Source: Hyperoodon ampullatus
Lineage: Eukaryota; Chordata; Mammalia; Artiodactyla; Ziphiidae
Direction: 5' to 3'
Length of the DNA: 64,000 bases
Assembly (NCBI GenBank): GCA_949752795.1
Contig: OX457058.1
Location: 164,426,223-164,490,222 of the forward strand
Each line of letters begins with the position of its first letter. Positions within the stretch are counted from its first letter, which is position 1. The notes below the pieces were generated by a model that did no database searches, had not been told where the DNA came from, and saw nothing but the letters and a program-made list of their open reading frames with translations. This document shows positions 33,056 to 44,674 of the stretch, piece by piece. The position numbers were made by a program, and so were the translations under genes.

Positions 33056-33238
33056 AACACATTTCTCAGATGAGGAAACTGATGCCCAGCTTGTGGGGGT
33101 GGGGGAGGGAGGAAGTAATAATAACTCCTACCTTACAGGAATATTATGAGAATTAAACAAACAAACGCACGTAAAGTACTTATTAGCACAATGCCTGGTA
33201 CTAAGAAGTGTTCAATAAATGTTTACTATTATTATTCA
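33056..33238 (+). mobile_element. MIR pieces
   Basis: A short antisense MIR piece ('tctcagatgaggaaactgat') is followed by a G-rich stretch. A plus-strand MIR end comes next ('aataactcctaccttacagg', 'gagaattaaac', 'agcacaatgcctggtac' and 'gttcaataaatgtttac'). Confidence 0.65.
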
Positions 33239-33239
33239 A

Positions 33240-33579
33240 GAAACAATAAATTTTTAAAAATATGAAAATTGATCTATGAACATAAAATAGAAATGACAAA
33301 CCAGTTGAAAATTGATCCAGTCTTCCAGGCTTGGTACAAAATAAGACCATACTTGTCCATTCATACAGGATTCCTCTTCCCCTCAGCCCAGCCCCCCATC
33401 GTTGTGTCCTGCCACCGTCGATCTAATACAATGTGTATATATAGAGGATAAATGTGCTGCCCAAGTAACACCTTAGGGATAATGGAAAGAAATGGAATTT
33501 TCAGTAAGCTACCTCAGTACGTATTAATACCATATTTTAAACTAAATTTCCCTGACTATAATTTAGCCCCCTTCTTATT
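33240..33579. other. Unassigned sequence
   Basis: No repeat or exon recognised. A 60-codon open frame at 33269-33451 has no domain. Confidence 0.4.
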
Positions 33580-33800
33580 TCCTTTGCCCTCCTTTACAGT
33601 GAGGAAAATTGCCTTTCACTCTGTCCACTACATCAGCACGCATATTTATAAAGTTATTTCTCCCCCAAGTCTTCTTGACACAAGGCTGAACACGTTCAGT
33701 TCTCTTACCTCCTCCTCAAGGGTCTTATTTTTAAAACCTTTCATCATTTTTGTTGCTCTCCACTGAGCTTCCCCAGATCTCTCACTATGAGGGAACTTGT
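33580..33800 (-). mobile_element. L3/CR1-like LINE remnant
   Basis: 'acaaggctgaacacgttcag', 'ttctcttacctcctcctc' and 'catcatttttgttgctctcc' read like the antisense of the CR1/L3 LINE 3' part. It is very decayed, so this is tentative. Confidence 0.4.
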
Positions 33801-34275
33801 TTCAAATTGCATCACTCATGAAAGAGAATTCCAGGGTGGAAAAATATGTCAAGCCAATACTGAGTGCCCACGTGGCTCTTCACACATTCAGGAGTTTGGC
33901 TCTCATTATGGGATGGCTGTGGATGCTCTTTTACAAGTTGGCCCCAAAGAACCAAGAAGAGAACATTCAATCAGTAGTAAAGCTAACAGTGCAAGAGGGA
34001 ATCACTGCACATGTTAGCATGAGTTCAGATATTTAATAGATCAGTGTAGGATAAAGAGAAATTTAAGAACAGGGGAGGAGGTTTCCATTGTTATGGTTAT
34101 AATCTTTTTACTGAATTTGCACCAGTGAAAGATAGATTCTGAAGTGTAAAATCAAAATGAAAACAGCAAGAACCAATTGCTCCAAGAGAAAAGCATGTTT
34201 AATAATCGAAATCAAGGTGGTAACACAATGAAGTTAATGGAAATATCTCAGGACTGAGGGTAAGGAGACTATAAC
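33801..34275. other. Unassigned sequence
   Basis: Overlapping open frames of 76 and 79 codons (33787-34036) have no recognised domain. No repeat was recognised. Confidence 0.35.
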
Positions 34276-34279
34276 ACTG

Positions 34280-34480
34280 TGTTTAATATCCTAGTGGATT
34301 CATACTACCTATGTGGCCTTGGGTCAGTTACTTAAACTTCCTGAGTGTCAGTTACTTTATCTGTAAAAGAAGAGGTAATAGGATTGGCCTAAATCTTTCA
34401 GGGTTGTAAGGACTGAATGACACAATGGACACAAGGCAACAGTAGCACACAGTGGGTATCAATGAATGGGTATTGTTATT
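34280..34480 (+). mobile_element. MIR SINE
   Basis: 'ctatgtggccttgggtcag', 'cttaaacttcctgagtgtca' and 'atctgtaaaagaagaggtaa', then 'gttgtaaggactgaatgac', follow the MIR plan. Confidence 0.75.
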
Positions 34481-36018
34481 ATCGTGGTCATAAGTATTTC
34501 TAGCAATGGCAAAGTGTATAGCACAGTCGGAGGTATATATCAATAGTAGGTGCGTATGTGAGTTTCTCAGCTATGAACTCTCCATCTCATTAGCCTGCAC
34601 GGGCTTCATTCAACCGCTTTACCTACAAGTGAAAAAGCTAATGAGAAATAAAGTAAATAAAAAGAAAGGTGTTTGAGAGGAGGCAGTCAAGATGCCCCTT
34701 TTATTACGTTTAGAGAACAAAGTATGTGAATCTCTCCTGTGTTCTCATTCTATCACCTTGAAGTTCAATGACCAGGTGCTAGGAAAATTCATTCTGCACT
34801 AGAAGCAGGACATCTCTTGCTTCTAGTAGAATTCATTTTGAGTTGGGATTTTTTAGAGCTCTGTCCGGAGTGAAGTCCATGCAGGATCTTATTGTAAGAT
34901 GACCTCATCTTTATCTTGTTTCCACAGACATCTCCTCCAGTGCCATTTTCTGAGGCCCCAGAGTGTAATCTATGTATTTACTGACTGCCAAGAAATTCAG
35001 CTCTTTTCCTTCCTCCAGTTGCTCACTAACAAAATTGATTATTCTACTAAGTCAGGCAACACCTCGGTTTTTTTTATTAGGACTTTGTCTCTGATCACAC
35101 ATCTTAAAAGTATTGAAAATGTCGTTAGGCATTTACATCGGAAACCACACTGCCTCATTCCACGCTGCATTCTCTATGCTCACTGGCAAGGTTAAACAGG
35201 AAGTAATAAGAAATGGAACACTCAGGGAAAAAGTCTTTCCAAACATCTGAATCATCAGGATACTCTGTTAAAACCCCTTATTTTATTTGTAATTAAAAAT
35301 AGACTTTTAATTGTTTTTGTCATATTACAAAAGCAATACATGCTCCTTACAGAAAAACAAATACAGATAAGCAAAGAGAAGGAAAAAAATCCACAGTCTT
35401 ACACAGATTACCAAGTTTAACCCTAAGGGTGATGCATTATTTATGATTGCTATATTTATCAAGACCAAAGGGGGCGCCAGAGAGTAGTATCTGAAAGGGG
35501 CCATTTTCCCACTGCGGGAGGAGGGCAGGAGCGATTCACAGTAAGGACCTTCACCCATGGCGGATGGATGTAAACGACTGAGCTTTCAGACTCTGCTTTG
35601 TCAGCTTTCCCTCTGCGATATGACATCCCAATGCTAAAGTCTCCTGCACCCAGTAGCCTAGCAATTGGTAGTATCTGGGAAGGATGGAGGGAGCCATGGA
35701 AGGAAAGTGGCCTCGGCGCCACCACTTCTCCTCCAAGGCACGATGGTGGTAACAGCAGCACAGCCAGCAAGGGTGCTTGTCTCAGAGTTCCAGAAGGTGA
35801 CCAGCAAGGAGACACTAGCCCAGAGCAGAAAGCAGCTATTAGGAGAGAGCAGAAGTACTGCAGGCAACATGTTTAATGAGGAAAAAGATGAGAGAAAACC
35901 TCCCCACTTTCAAAGAAAACACACTGAATAAGAAGTCACATTTTGATGGTGTAAAGAGACTAAATCTTTAGTCTATTACCACAGAATACAGCCAAACGAG
36001 GTGGCTGGTGCCCATGTT
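34481..36018. other. Unassigned sequence; possible old repeat and CTCF-like core
   Basis: The stretch at 35275-35460 ('cataatacaaaagcaatac'-type, A-rich) may be an old LINE or DNA element. AGGGGGCGCCA at 35469-35479 resembles the core of a CTCF site but lacks the full consensus. The 35500-35930 part has some CpG. No exon recognised. Confidence 0.35.
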
Positions 36019-36030
36019 CCACATACCTTT

Positions 36031-36376
36031 TTTTTTTTTTCCACAAATCTTTATTTTTTACATTTATTTATTTTATTTATTTTATTTTTGGCTGCATTGG
36101 GTCTTTGTTGCTGCACACGGGCTTTCTCTAGTTGCGGTGAGCGAGGGCACCTCTTCATTTTGGTGCATGGGCTTCTCATTGCGGTGGCTTCTCTTGCTGC
36201 GGAGCACTGGCTCTAGGCACGTGGGCTTCAGTAGTTGTGGCACGCGGGCTCAGTAGTTGTGGCACACGGGCTTCGTTGCTCTGCAGCATGTGGGATCTTC
36301 CCGGACCAGGGCTCCAACCCATGTCCCCTGCATCGGCAGGTGGATTCTTAACCACTGCATCACCAGGGAAGCCCTG
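36031..36376 (-). mobile_element. CHR-type SINE, long form
   Basis: Reverse copy with an ATTT-rich left end and 'catcaccagggaagccctg' at the right. The direct repeat CATACCTTT (36022-36030 and 36377-36385) flanks it. At about 346 bp it carries the extra 3' body with repeated 'agtagttgtggca' words. The B box is degraded (GGTTGGAGCCC). Confidence 0.9.
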
Positions 36377-36429
36377 CATACCTTTATAAAGTAACATTCA
36401 ACTACTTTCTGTGAAGTGTGAGTGAACAA

Positions 36430-38095
36430 GCTACAGTGCCATGGTAGATGGTTTCCAGAGGTGGCCACGCCAGTCCCTTGCATGCACACGCTGCCTCACC
36501 TGTCAGGAGGGAGAGTCTGTTTCCCTTTGAATTTGAGTGGCCTCATGACTTGCCTTGAACAATAGAATGCAGTGGAAGTGACACTGTGCCAGATGGGGGT
36601 GCTGATGACCCCTAAACAAAGCTACCAGGCGCACACCTGTGGTCAAACAAAATTGAGTTTGTGGACCAGCTGCAAGGAAGGGGAATGCACACCACGGGGG
36701 TGCAAGGAATGTCTCCATAAGAGGGTGTTAGAAAGGACTTTATAGAGACTGGCCTTGCAGTGGGTGATTTTGGAGAGCTCAGGAAGTGGGGCTTGTCTCT
36801 GGGATGGATGCTGTCAGAAAGTGGGGTAAGCCTATGACTGGGGAACCTTAGTAATTTTTATCTAGAAGCTAGAAAGAATAGAATGAGGCATGCATTATAA
36901 TTAGAGAAGAAGCAGCAGTCACTGGGAGTAGCCACAGTGTTCTTAGCTTTGTCTGCATTTGGACATGATTATAGAGTGTTGTGAGGCTTTAGGGGTTTGG
37001 GGCTTTGGTTTTGGGGTGTTTTTTTTTTGGCTTTTTCTCTTGCTCCATCTTGGTCACAGAATGACCTTGTCTAATGTTCATCTTCAGTGAAAATGTTTAT
37101 GTCTAAAAGAAAAGACCATGGCCTAACAGTGAGCACAGGGCAGCTCCCAGCAACATCAAGGTTTAGCTGAGAGCGCCCGGCCAGCTCCCAGAGGTCAAGG
37201 ATTGTTTCTCTCCTTGGAAGGGACATAAACTTTACGGAGCCTGACAACTTCCACTTTTGCTTGAGATAAGCCAGCCACCATGTAAGAAGTCCAGTTACGG
37301 GCAGACCGTGTTCTCATCTTACTGTGCTTTGTTTTACTGCACTTGGCAAATATTGCATTTTTAACACATTATAGGTTTGTGGCAACCCTGAGTCAAGCAA
37401 ATCTATCGGCACCATTTTTCCAACAGTATCTGTAGTCACTTCATGTCTCCACGTCATATTTTGGTAGTTCTTGCACTATTTCAAACTTTTTTGTCATTAT
37501 ATTTGTTATGGTGATCTATGATCCATGATCTTTAATGTTATTCTTGCAAAAAGATTATGAATCACTGAAGGCTCAGATGGTGGTTAGCATTCTTCAGCAA
37601 TAAAGTATTTTTTAATCAAGCTATGTGCATTGTTTGTTTAGACATAATGTTATTGCACTTACTAGCCTACAGTATATTGTGAACGTAACATTTATATGCA
37701 CTGGGAAACTAAAATATTCATGTGACTTGCTTTATTGCAATGTACTCTTTATTGAGCTGCTCTGGAACCAAACCTGCAATATCTCCAAGATATGCTTGTA
37801 CGTTGAGACCACCGTGCTGTAGGGAAGCCCACACTAATCACATGGCAAGACCATGCTGAAGAAAACCATGAAACCCAGCTGAAAGAACTGTGGCCCTAAT
37901 CACATGGCTGTAGTCAAGCCATCCCAGGCAGCGAATGTGAACTATCTTAGCTGATCTTGGAGCAGAGATAAACTGTCCCTTCTATGACCTAATGGAATTC
38001 CTGGTCCACAGAATTCTGAGAAATAAAATGGTTATTGTTTTAAACCACTATGCTTTGGACTAATTAGTGATACAGCAATATATAATTGAAATAAG
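36430..38095 (+). mobile_element. MaLR (MLT1-type) LTR, interrupted
   Basis: The 5' part (about 36445-36600) has 'gactccccatttgaatttgag'-type text, seen as 'ggagagtctgtttccctttg', and 'acaatagaatgcagtgg'. The 3' part ends 'gagaaataaaatggttattg', 'ttttaaaccactatgctttg' and 'atacagcaatatataa', as in MLT1 LTRs, with an AATAAA signal. The middle contains a stretch of unclear origin (about 36670-37230) and a Tigger MITE at 37298-37798. Confidence 0.6.
37298..37798 (+). mobile_element. Tigger1-type MITE, copy 1
   Basis: The terminal inverted repeats are CGGGCAGACCGTG at the left and the complement of CAAGCATATCTTGG at the right, both decayed forms of the Tigger1 end. TA flanks both ends (37296-37297 and 37799-37800). 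The body contains 'gaaggctcagatggtggtta', 'gacataatgttattgcac' and 'gtgacttgctttattgcaat'. No transposase remains. It sits inside the MaLR LTR, so it is younger than that LTR. Confidence 0.88.
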
Positions 38096-38099
38096 TAGC

Positions 38100-39090
38100 G
38101 AGCAAGGTTATATTATGCTGGTAAGATAGTCCTTGCTTTACCCAACTGAAACTAAAGAGTTGTTCACTGGGAAGACCATCATTTAAAAAATTTTTAAAGA
38201 TTAATCTCAGGTTGATGAGAATAATAATTCCCTCATCTTTATGTATAAGAGCAAATTTCACTACACTGTATCTCCTTGAAGAGTGTGACCATACAATCAT
38301 CATCTAACTTTGTACCTGTGAAAATGTATAGTACACCATTGTGAGAAAACCAGGCAAAAAGAAGGCATCTAGCAACCTTTTGAAATCAGCCAAGCACACC
38401 TCAAACTGCAGAGATGAGTGTAGATCCAGAGTCACCATGGTGTTTTCTGACTCAGGCCAGATCAGCCCTAGGAGGCAGTTCTGAAAATGGCTAGGGAATG
38501 TGCAAGAGATTGGAGCCAGTATTAAGGTCCATTCCAAGCAGGCTTATCATGATTGGGCCATGTCCAGAGCTGAGCCTGTCCTCCAGGACCAATCCAGAAA
38601 TGCCAGGATCAGGTGGCCCTCGGCTTCAGTGTCGACTCGGCCACCCAGAGCACATCCATCACATCAAAACAACAGACCCATTTCACCGAAGCCCTTCTCA
38701 GGGCCTCCTGGGAGACTATGCTCTCCACACTCATTGTTTTCCACTCCAGAGCACCATGGCAGCCAGCAGAAAGTTGGGGATTTCTGGCTCAACTTCAGCT
38801 GGTATGTCAGCTAGATTCAGTGGTGGCTGAGTTCAGCAGAAATGGAGGGGAAAACATAGGCATATTTTTCAATACCAGGTTGTGTTTGCAACAGGGGTAG
38901 TTTGGGTGGGAGAGGTTATCTTTTGCCTTGTGGACAAAATAAGTTGTACATGTAGCAAAAATGTGGAATCAGACAAATTTCTAATACTTCCTTGTTGTCA
39001 TTTCTTTGCTTCTCTTCTCCCTCTCTGGGTTCTACCCTTGTTCCCCCCATGAGCATTAGCTCTTCAAGAGCTTGCTACTCTCTGTGCTTG
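38100..39090. other. Unassigned sequence
   Basis: About 1 kb without recognised repeat or exon. The three overlapping open frames at 38498-38900 lie in different frames and have no domain. Confidence 0.4.
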
Positions 39091-39096
39091 AGTTCA

Positions 39097-39421
39097 GCAT
39101 AGTCCAATAAAACATGGTGCAAGCCACAAATGTGAACCATCTGTGGAACTTTAAAAGTTATGGTAGCCGTGTTGAAACAAAGAGAAACAGATAAAATTAC
39201 TTTTAATAACCTTTTATTTAACCTAATATATCCAAAATGTTGTCATTTCAACATGTAGTCAATAAGAAAACATTTAATGAAATATTTTACTTTTTTTGGT
39301 TGTTGTTATAAAAATCCAGTATGTGATTTATAACTACAGCGCATCTCAATTTCAAACTAGTCACATTTCAAGTGTTCAGTTGCCATATGTAAATATGGCT
39401 ACCACCTTGGACAGCACATCT
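39097..39421 (+). mobile_element. Ancient DNA transposon (hAT-like) MITE
   Basis: The element starts 'gcatagtccaataaaac' and ends 'cttggacagcac', which pair as degenerate terminal inverted repeats (TGTCCAA type). The inner text 'cctaatatatccaaaatgtt', 'catttcaacatgtagtcaat' and 'cacatttcaagtgttcag' is a familiar mammalian MITE. I am not sure of its family name. Confidence 0.6.
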
Positions 39422-39925
39422 TTATTTAATTGAAATTTACCTGTCTAGTGTTCCCATTTCAATGATTATCTGGTAATTCTGTCCAATAAACTAATCCAAC
39501 TATGAGATAGACTCACCTTCAATTCAATATATTGGCATGAACAGAAGTATACAATGCCTTGATAAACATTTCCAGAATTATGGCAATCTATCAAGTGCTC
39601 AACCACTGTGTCCCTCAAATCATACAGGTGGGCTTCTATGCCTATATATGATGGCATTATGAAGGAGAAAATAAGAAGCCTAAGAAAAATTTTTACAGAG
39701 CCCAGAACTGATCCTGATTGGGTTTAACTTTAAGGTGATTTCTTTTTCTAGAAGAATTTGCAGAGTAATAGGTAAACATCAATACATCCCTGAGGAATTT
39801 CTAAGTTATAACAATGATATACATTTTAAAAACTTACCTTATAAAAAACCAGAAAGTCTTTAAGAAATTTTCCTGAGCAAAGGAGCAACATCTGTAAAAA
39901 AGCATAAATTGGAGAAGGGCACATC
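39422..39925. other. Unassigned sequence
   Basis: About 500 bases with no recognised repeat or exon. Confidence 0.4.
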
Positions 39926-39939
39926 AAAAAGCATGGAGG

Positions 39940-40137
39940 GGCTTCCCTGGTGGCGCAGTGGTTGAGAGTCCGCCTGCCGATGCGAGAGACACGGGTTCGT
40001 GGCCGGGTCCGGGAAGATCCCACATGCCGCAGAGTGGCTGGGTCCGTGAGCCATGGCTGCTGAGCCTGCGCGTCTGGAGCCTGTGCTCTGCAACGGGAGA
40101 GGCCGCAGCAGTGAGAGGCCCGCGTACCGCAAAAAAA
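39940..40137 (+). mobile_element. CHR-type SINE, shorter form
   Basis: Forward copy with a short A tail. The exact 14-bp direct repeat AAAAAGCATGGAGG (39926-39939 and 40138-40151) flanks it. The B-box region reads GTTCGTGGC. Confidence 0.95.
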
Positions 40138-40385
40138 AAAAAGCATGGAGGACAACATGTGGTGAGCTCTGAAGCATGAGCTCTGAAGTCAGGCAGACTT
40201 GCATTTACCATGCAAACATGGGCAGGTGCCTCCTGGGCACCAGTTTCCTTGGGAGGTGGAAAATCGCATTTTCCTTGCAAAGTCACCGAGATCTGCCTAT
40301 GCCTGATACCATGTGCGACCCTAAGGAGACACTAAATGCTTACTTGCATGTTGTTCTAGAGTGAAGATTGATCATCTTTGCAATT

Positions 40386-40683
40386 TTTTTTATTGTAGTA
40401 TAGTTGCTTTATAATGTTGTGTTAGTTTCTACTGTATAGCAAAGTGAATCAGCTATATGTATACATATATCCCCTCTTTTTCGGATTTCCTTCCCATTTA
40501 GGTCACCACAGAGCACTGAGTTGAGTTCCCTGAGTTATAGAGTAGGTTCCCATTAGTTATCTATTTTATACATAGTATCAATAATGTATACATGTCAACC
40601 CCAATCTCCTAGTTCATCCCACCACCCCCTTCCGCCCTTGGTATCCATACGTTTTTCTCTATGTCTGTTATCCTTCCAATTTA
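40386..40683 (-). mobile_element. 5'-truncated L1 3' end
   Basis: The T run and 'tattgtagtatagttgcttt', then 'agtgaatcagctatatgtat', 'gagttccctgagttatagag' and 'tggtatccatac', are the antisense of the L1 3' end common in whales and ruminants. The target-site duplication is unclear (CAATTT on both sides at best). Confidence 0.75.
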
Positions 40684-40689
40684 AATAGC

Positions 40690-41120
40690 TACTGCTTTGG
40701 TCTGTGAAAACCCCAAGAGTGAGACAGTAAGCCATAGTGCATCATCTGCCCATTCAAGCCCACATGCTGTCCTTTGGGCAGCTCCAAGGCAGGCTGGGAA
40801 ACGTCGTTTCAGAAAAGTCAGCTCCCTTGGGAGCAAACAAGCTCTCACAAACCATGGTTATCTTCTCAATCATAATCCTGGTTTCAGGAATCAGTATTTT
40901 CTGGTTAAAAAACACTGCAAACAAATTGTGATTTTGCTACTGGCACAAGTCATAGGCTTTTGGCCAGCCTGTGGAGTGACCTCTCCTTGGCCAGGTGTTC
41001 ACCCTCATCCAATCAGCTGTGGCCTGGCTGGAGGTGGGGTTCTGAAGTCAGCTAGATGTGTGGGCAGGAATTCATCGCAAAGGTGAGAAGATGGAGTGGG
41101 CAGACAATCTCCTGATTACT
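40690..41120. other. Unassigned sequence
   Basis: A 129-codon open frame at 40697-41086 has no domain and no support as an exon. No repeat was recognised. Confidence 0.4.
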
Positions 41121-41124
41121 ATAC

Positions 41125-41295
41125 AACATCCCACGGATGAGGGAACTGAGTTCAGAGAGGATAAGCAGACTTATCCAGCTCACTCCTTGAGTTCAGGGAC
41201 TGTGTCTGGTTGCTGTTACAGGGCCCTAGTACCCCCTCCTCACCCCACTGCCCGGGTTATCGAAGAGTGCTGTAAATATTTGTTGAAAAAATAAT
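41125..41295. mobile_element. MIR (antisense) and L2 fragments
   Basis: 'cggatgagggaactgagttc' and 'gaggataag' are antisense MIR. 'ttgagttcagggactgtgtc' and 'gtgctgtaaatatttgttga' are a plus-strand L2 3' end. Confidence 0.6.
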
Positions 41296-41351
41296 CGCAA
41301 GGCCAAGGAACTCCAAAACTCAAGCTTGGTCTCCCACGCCTATTTTTCCAA

Positions 41352-41776
41352 ATCTTGGCTGTACATTTGAATCACTGGGGGATTTTAAAAACTGCCACCC
41401 CAGAGACGAATCAGGCTTTGAGATATTTAAAAAATCTCCCCAGATGATGCTGAGGTACATCCAGTGTTAAGAACCATTGTGCTAGTTCAGTAGTACTTAA
41501 CCTTGACGGTACATTAGCATCATGGGGGGGGTGCTTTTAAAATCCAATTGCTCAGGCCATACCCCCAGGCCTACTATGGTTTTGATATGCAGCCAAAGTC
41601 GAGAACCCGGGTCCAGAGCAGCTCTTCTCAGGTTTCTATTTGCACTGAATCCCCTGGGGATCTTATTAAAACGCAGACTCTGGGTCAATGAGTTTTGGAT
41701 GGGCCTGAGAGTCAGCATTTCTAAAAAGTTCCCAGGTGGTACTAATGCGCTATTGGTCTGAGAACCACATTTTGAC
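41352..41776 (+). mobile_element. Cluster of three hAT MITEs (MER5-like)
   Basis: Three related elements lie end to end. The first (about 41352-41483) runs from 'ggctgtacatttgaatcact' to 'agtgttaagaaccattg'. The second (41484-41613) runs from 'agtagtacttaaccttgacg' to 'gcagccaaagtcgagaac'. The third (41614-41776) runs from 'cttctcaggtttctatttgc' to 'ggtctgagaaccacatttt'. Each carries the TTCTCA/TGAGAA type ends of Charlie-like hATs. Boundaries are approximate. Confidence 0.65.
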
Positions 41777-41984
41777 TCTAAGGTTCTGGGAAAGCTGCTT
41801 TAATGAAGTCAAGAATGATCTTGAGTTAATTGCTTATCACTTGATTGTAGCAAATGGTTGCTTCCAAGCTGCCTCAAAAATCTGCAATGATCATTTTCAG
41901 GAACTCTCTTTCCCCTCATAGCTACAGTGAAGATGAATTTCGTGATTTGTTCATGGGGAAGTTGGTGTTGCTCAGGGGTTAGGA
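41777..41984. other. Unassigned sequence
   Basis: Short interval with no recognised repeat or exon. Confidence 0.4.
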
Positions 41985-42125
41985 GCACAGACAATAGGTC
42001 AGATATCCTGGCTTGGAAACCTGCCACTGCCACTTAATAGCTGTGAACTTTGGGTAATTTCCTAAACTGTTCAATGCCTCAGTTTCCTTATATGTATATT
42101 GGAGAGTTTAAGAAGTACTTATATG
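41985..42125 (+). mobile_element. MIR SINE
   Basis: 'ttaggagcacagacaatagg', 'ctgccactgccacttaatag', 'ctgtgaactttgggtaattt' and 'caatgcctcagtttccttat' follow the MIR plan, starting at the tRNA-like head. Confidence 0.78.
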
Positions 42126-42127
42126 CT

Positions 42128-43380
42128 CAACATCACCAACCACAGGTGATGATGTTACTCATCACAAATCAAAGCCACAATGAGATATAACACCTCACCC
42201 TTTTTAGAATGGTTATTGTCAAAATGACAAGAGACAACAAGTGTTGCCAAAGATGTAGAGAAAAGGGAACCCTTGTGCACCGTTGGTGAGAATGTAAATT
42301 GGTGCAAACACAATGGAAAACAATATGGCAAAAAAAATGATACAAATGAACTTATATACAAAACAGAAATAAACTCACAGACATAGAAAACAAACATGCT
42401 TACCAAAGAGGCGTGGGAGGGGGATAAATTAGGAGATTGGTATTGACATATACACACTACTATATATAAAGTAGATAACTAATAAGGACTTACTGTAGAG
42501 CACAGGGAACTCTACTCAGTACTCTGTAATGACCTATATTGGAAAGAATCTAAAAAAGAGTAGATATATGTATATGTATAACTGATGCACTTTGCTGTAC
42601 ACCTAAAACTAACACAACATTGTAAATCAAATATACTCCAATAAAAATTAAAAAAAAAACCAATATGGCAGTTCCTTTAAAAATTAAAAATAGAACCACC
42701 ATATGATCTTGCAATCCCACTTCTGGTTATATGCCTGAAGGAAGTAAAGTCACTATCTTGAAGAGATATCTGAACCCCCATGTTCACTGCAGCATTATTC
42801 ATAAAGCCAAGATATGGAAACAATCTAAGTGTCCATCAGTGGATGAATGGAGATATAGATGCATGGAATATTATTCAGCCCTTAAAAAGAAGGAAATCCT
42901 ACCACTTACAATAACATGAGTGAAACTTGAGGGCATTATGCTAGTGAAATAAGTCAGACAGAAAAAGAAAACACTGTATGGTCTCACTAATACGTAGAAT
43001 CTAAAAAATGGCAAAATCACAGGAACAGAAAGTAGACTCTCTGAGTAGAGCTGCCAGGGCCTGGAGGTTGGGGTAAATGGAGAGATCTTAGTCAAAGGGT
43101 ACAGAATTCCAGTTATAAGATGAATATGTTCTGGGACTGCAGCATGGTGACTGTAGTTGGCAATACTATATAATATACTTGAAAGTCGCTAAGAGAATAG
43201 GTAAGTTCTCAACACACACACAGGCACACACAAACGGTAATTATGTGAGGTGATGGATACTCTAACTAATCTTACTGTGGTAATCGTTTGGCAATGTACA
43301 CGTGTATCAAACCACCACCTTGTACATCTTAAACACACAGTGTTATGTGTTAATTATATGGCAATAAAGCTGGGAAAAAG
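42128..43380 (+). mobile_element. Old L1 3' fragment hosting a younger L1
   Basis: The host L1 runs from the end of ORF2 to the 3' end. It shows 'gttgccaaagatgtagag' and 'ccttgtgcaccgttggtgag' (ORF2 C-terminal cysteine region). After the insertion come 'gcaatcccacttctggttat', 'ggaaacaatctaagtgtcc' and the 3' UTR, ending 'caataaagctgg'. The piece at 42331-42660 interrupts it. Confidence 0.85.
42331..42660 (+). mobile_element. 5'-truncated L1 3' end nested in an older L1
   Basis: The direct repeat CAATATGGCA (42321-42330 and 42661-42670) flanks it, and the host L1 text joins across it. The insert carries 'gcacagggaactctactcag', 'actgatgcactttgctgtac' and 'caatatactccaataaaaatt'-type end text with an A tail. 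Confidence 0.9.
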
Positions 43381-43524
43381 TATCTATGAATAAGTACTTA
43401 TGGATATCAAATGAGTTAACACATGCAAAAGACATAGACCTGTGCTCCACTGTAAGTGCTTAAGTAAGAGTGAGTTTATTGCTATTTTTCACTGAGCATT
43501 TGCTGATCTTTCTGGAGCTTCAAA

Positions 43525-43725
43525 GGTCAACAGCTCTGGAACACAACCACCTGGATTCAAATGCCACCTCCACTTAATGTGAGGCATGGGTGATGTACTT
43601 TTCCTCTCTGCACCCCGGTTTCTTCACGTGAGAATGGAAATAATGATAGCACCTGCCTCTTAAAGCTGTTGCAAAAATAAATTACGTGCAATGCACTTAG
43701 AATAGGGCCAGACGAAAGGTAAACA
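43525..43725 (+). mobile_element. MIR SINE
   Basis: 'aacaccacctggattcaaat'-type head, 'ctctgcaccccggtttcttc', 'aatggaaataatgatagcac' and 'cctgcctcttaaagctgttg' follow the MIR plan. Confidence 0.78.
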
Positions 43726-44674
43726 TACAACAAATTTTGTGACTGCCCTCATTATCATTATTAATACCATGTGCCAGGCACAGGGGAGACATAGGTAAAT
43801 GAGGAACTTCAAGCAGAGCCTTTGTCAGAGCTAAAAGGAAATTGCAAATGTAAAACATTGGATTTAATGAGGTTTTACGGTATCCAGTCATCCTTGAAAA
43901 GAAAGTAGGAAAAAGGAAATTCTGTCAGTTAATATCTCCTGTATCTAGAGTCATTCTCTTGGTTTACAGCAGTTATTTTTCCTCTTTGCTTTAGGCTTCT
44001 CATTTGCTTAAAACTGATGGCTTGAAAAGGGAAATTCATCTGGATTCCTTCACTGAGCTGATAGTCCACCGCCACTGTTATTACAATGATTTATCGGTAT
44101 TCATTCTCTGCTGCTTTTGACAAGAAAAGAAAGGGGTTTGCTGTCTTAGGCTTTGACTTTGATAGACACATTCCTCCAAAAAAGCATCTTACGTTTTCTG
44201 ATCTCACATCCTAAGAGCTATATCCTCTGGTCCAGCTAAGCCAAAACCTCCTGAATAAGCCCTACATAAAGCACAGACTCCTACTTATGTAAATAATTAT
44301 CAGATATGTTACACAGAAAAAAAATTCAATCTATCAGATAGTTACCAAAGAGTAATGACTACTATTCTTCAGCCTGTCTCCTAAGTACCAGCATATTTAT
44401 GATAGAGATTTGGGGAACAAACCCCCAATTCCTGGGAATATCTTCTTTCTACAGAGCACACTTGGTAATGACTCTTCCCTGGGTTCAGCAGTGCTGAGAA
44501 AATAACCCTTATGAATAGGGATTGGTGTGAATAAATGATTAAATAGACATTTTTCATATTATTTGTATTCATTAACACACACACACATTCACCTGTGTAA
44601 GCTGGCAAAAATAATGACTGAAAAAGGAGCTGGGTATAAGTGTAAGACGGAGTTTGAGATTTATCTGTATTCAT
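43726..44674. other. Unassigned sequence
   Basis: No exon or clear repeat. The 43910-44180 part is repeat-free and may be a conserved element. A short CA run lies near 44576-44586. Confidence 0.4.

Noticed and set aside
33787..34036. Two overlapping frames of 76 and 79 codons that look protein-like
   Set aside because: No domain could be recognised, they overlap in different frames, and an old LINE remnant adjoins.
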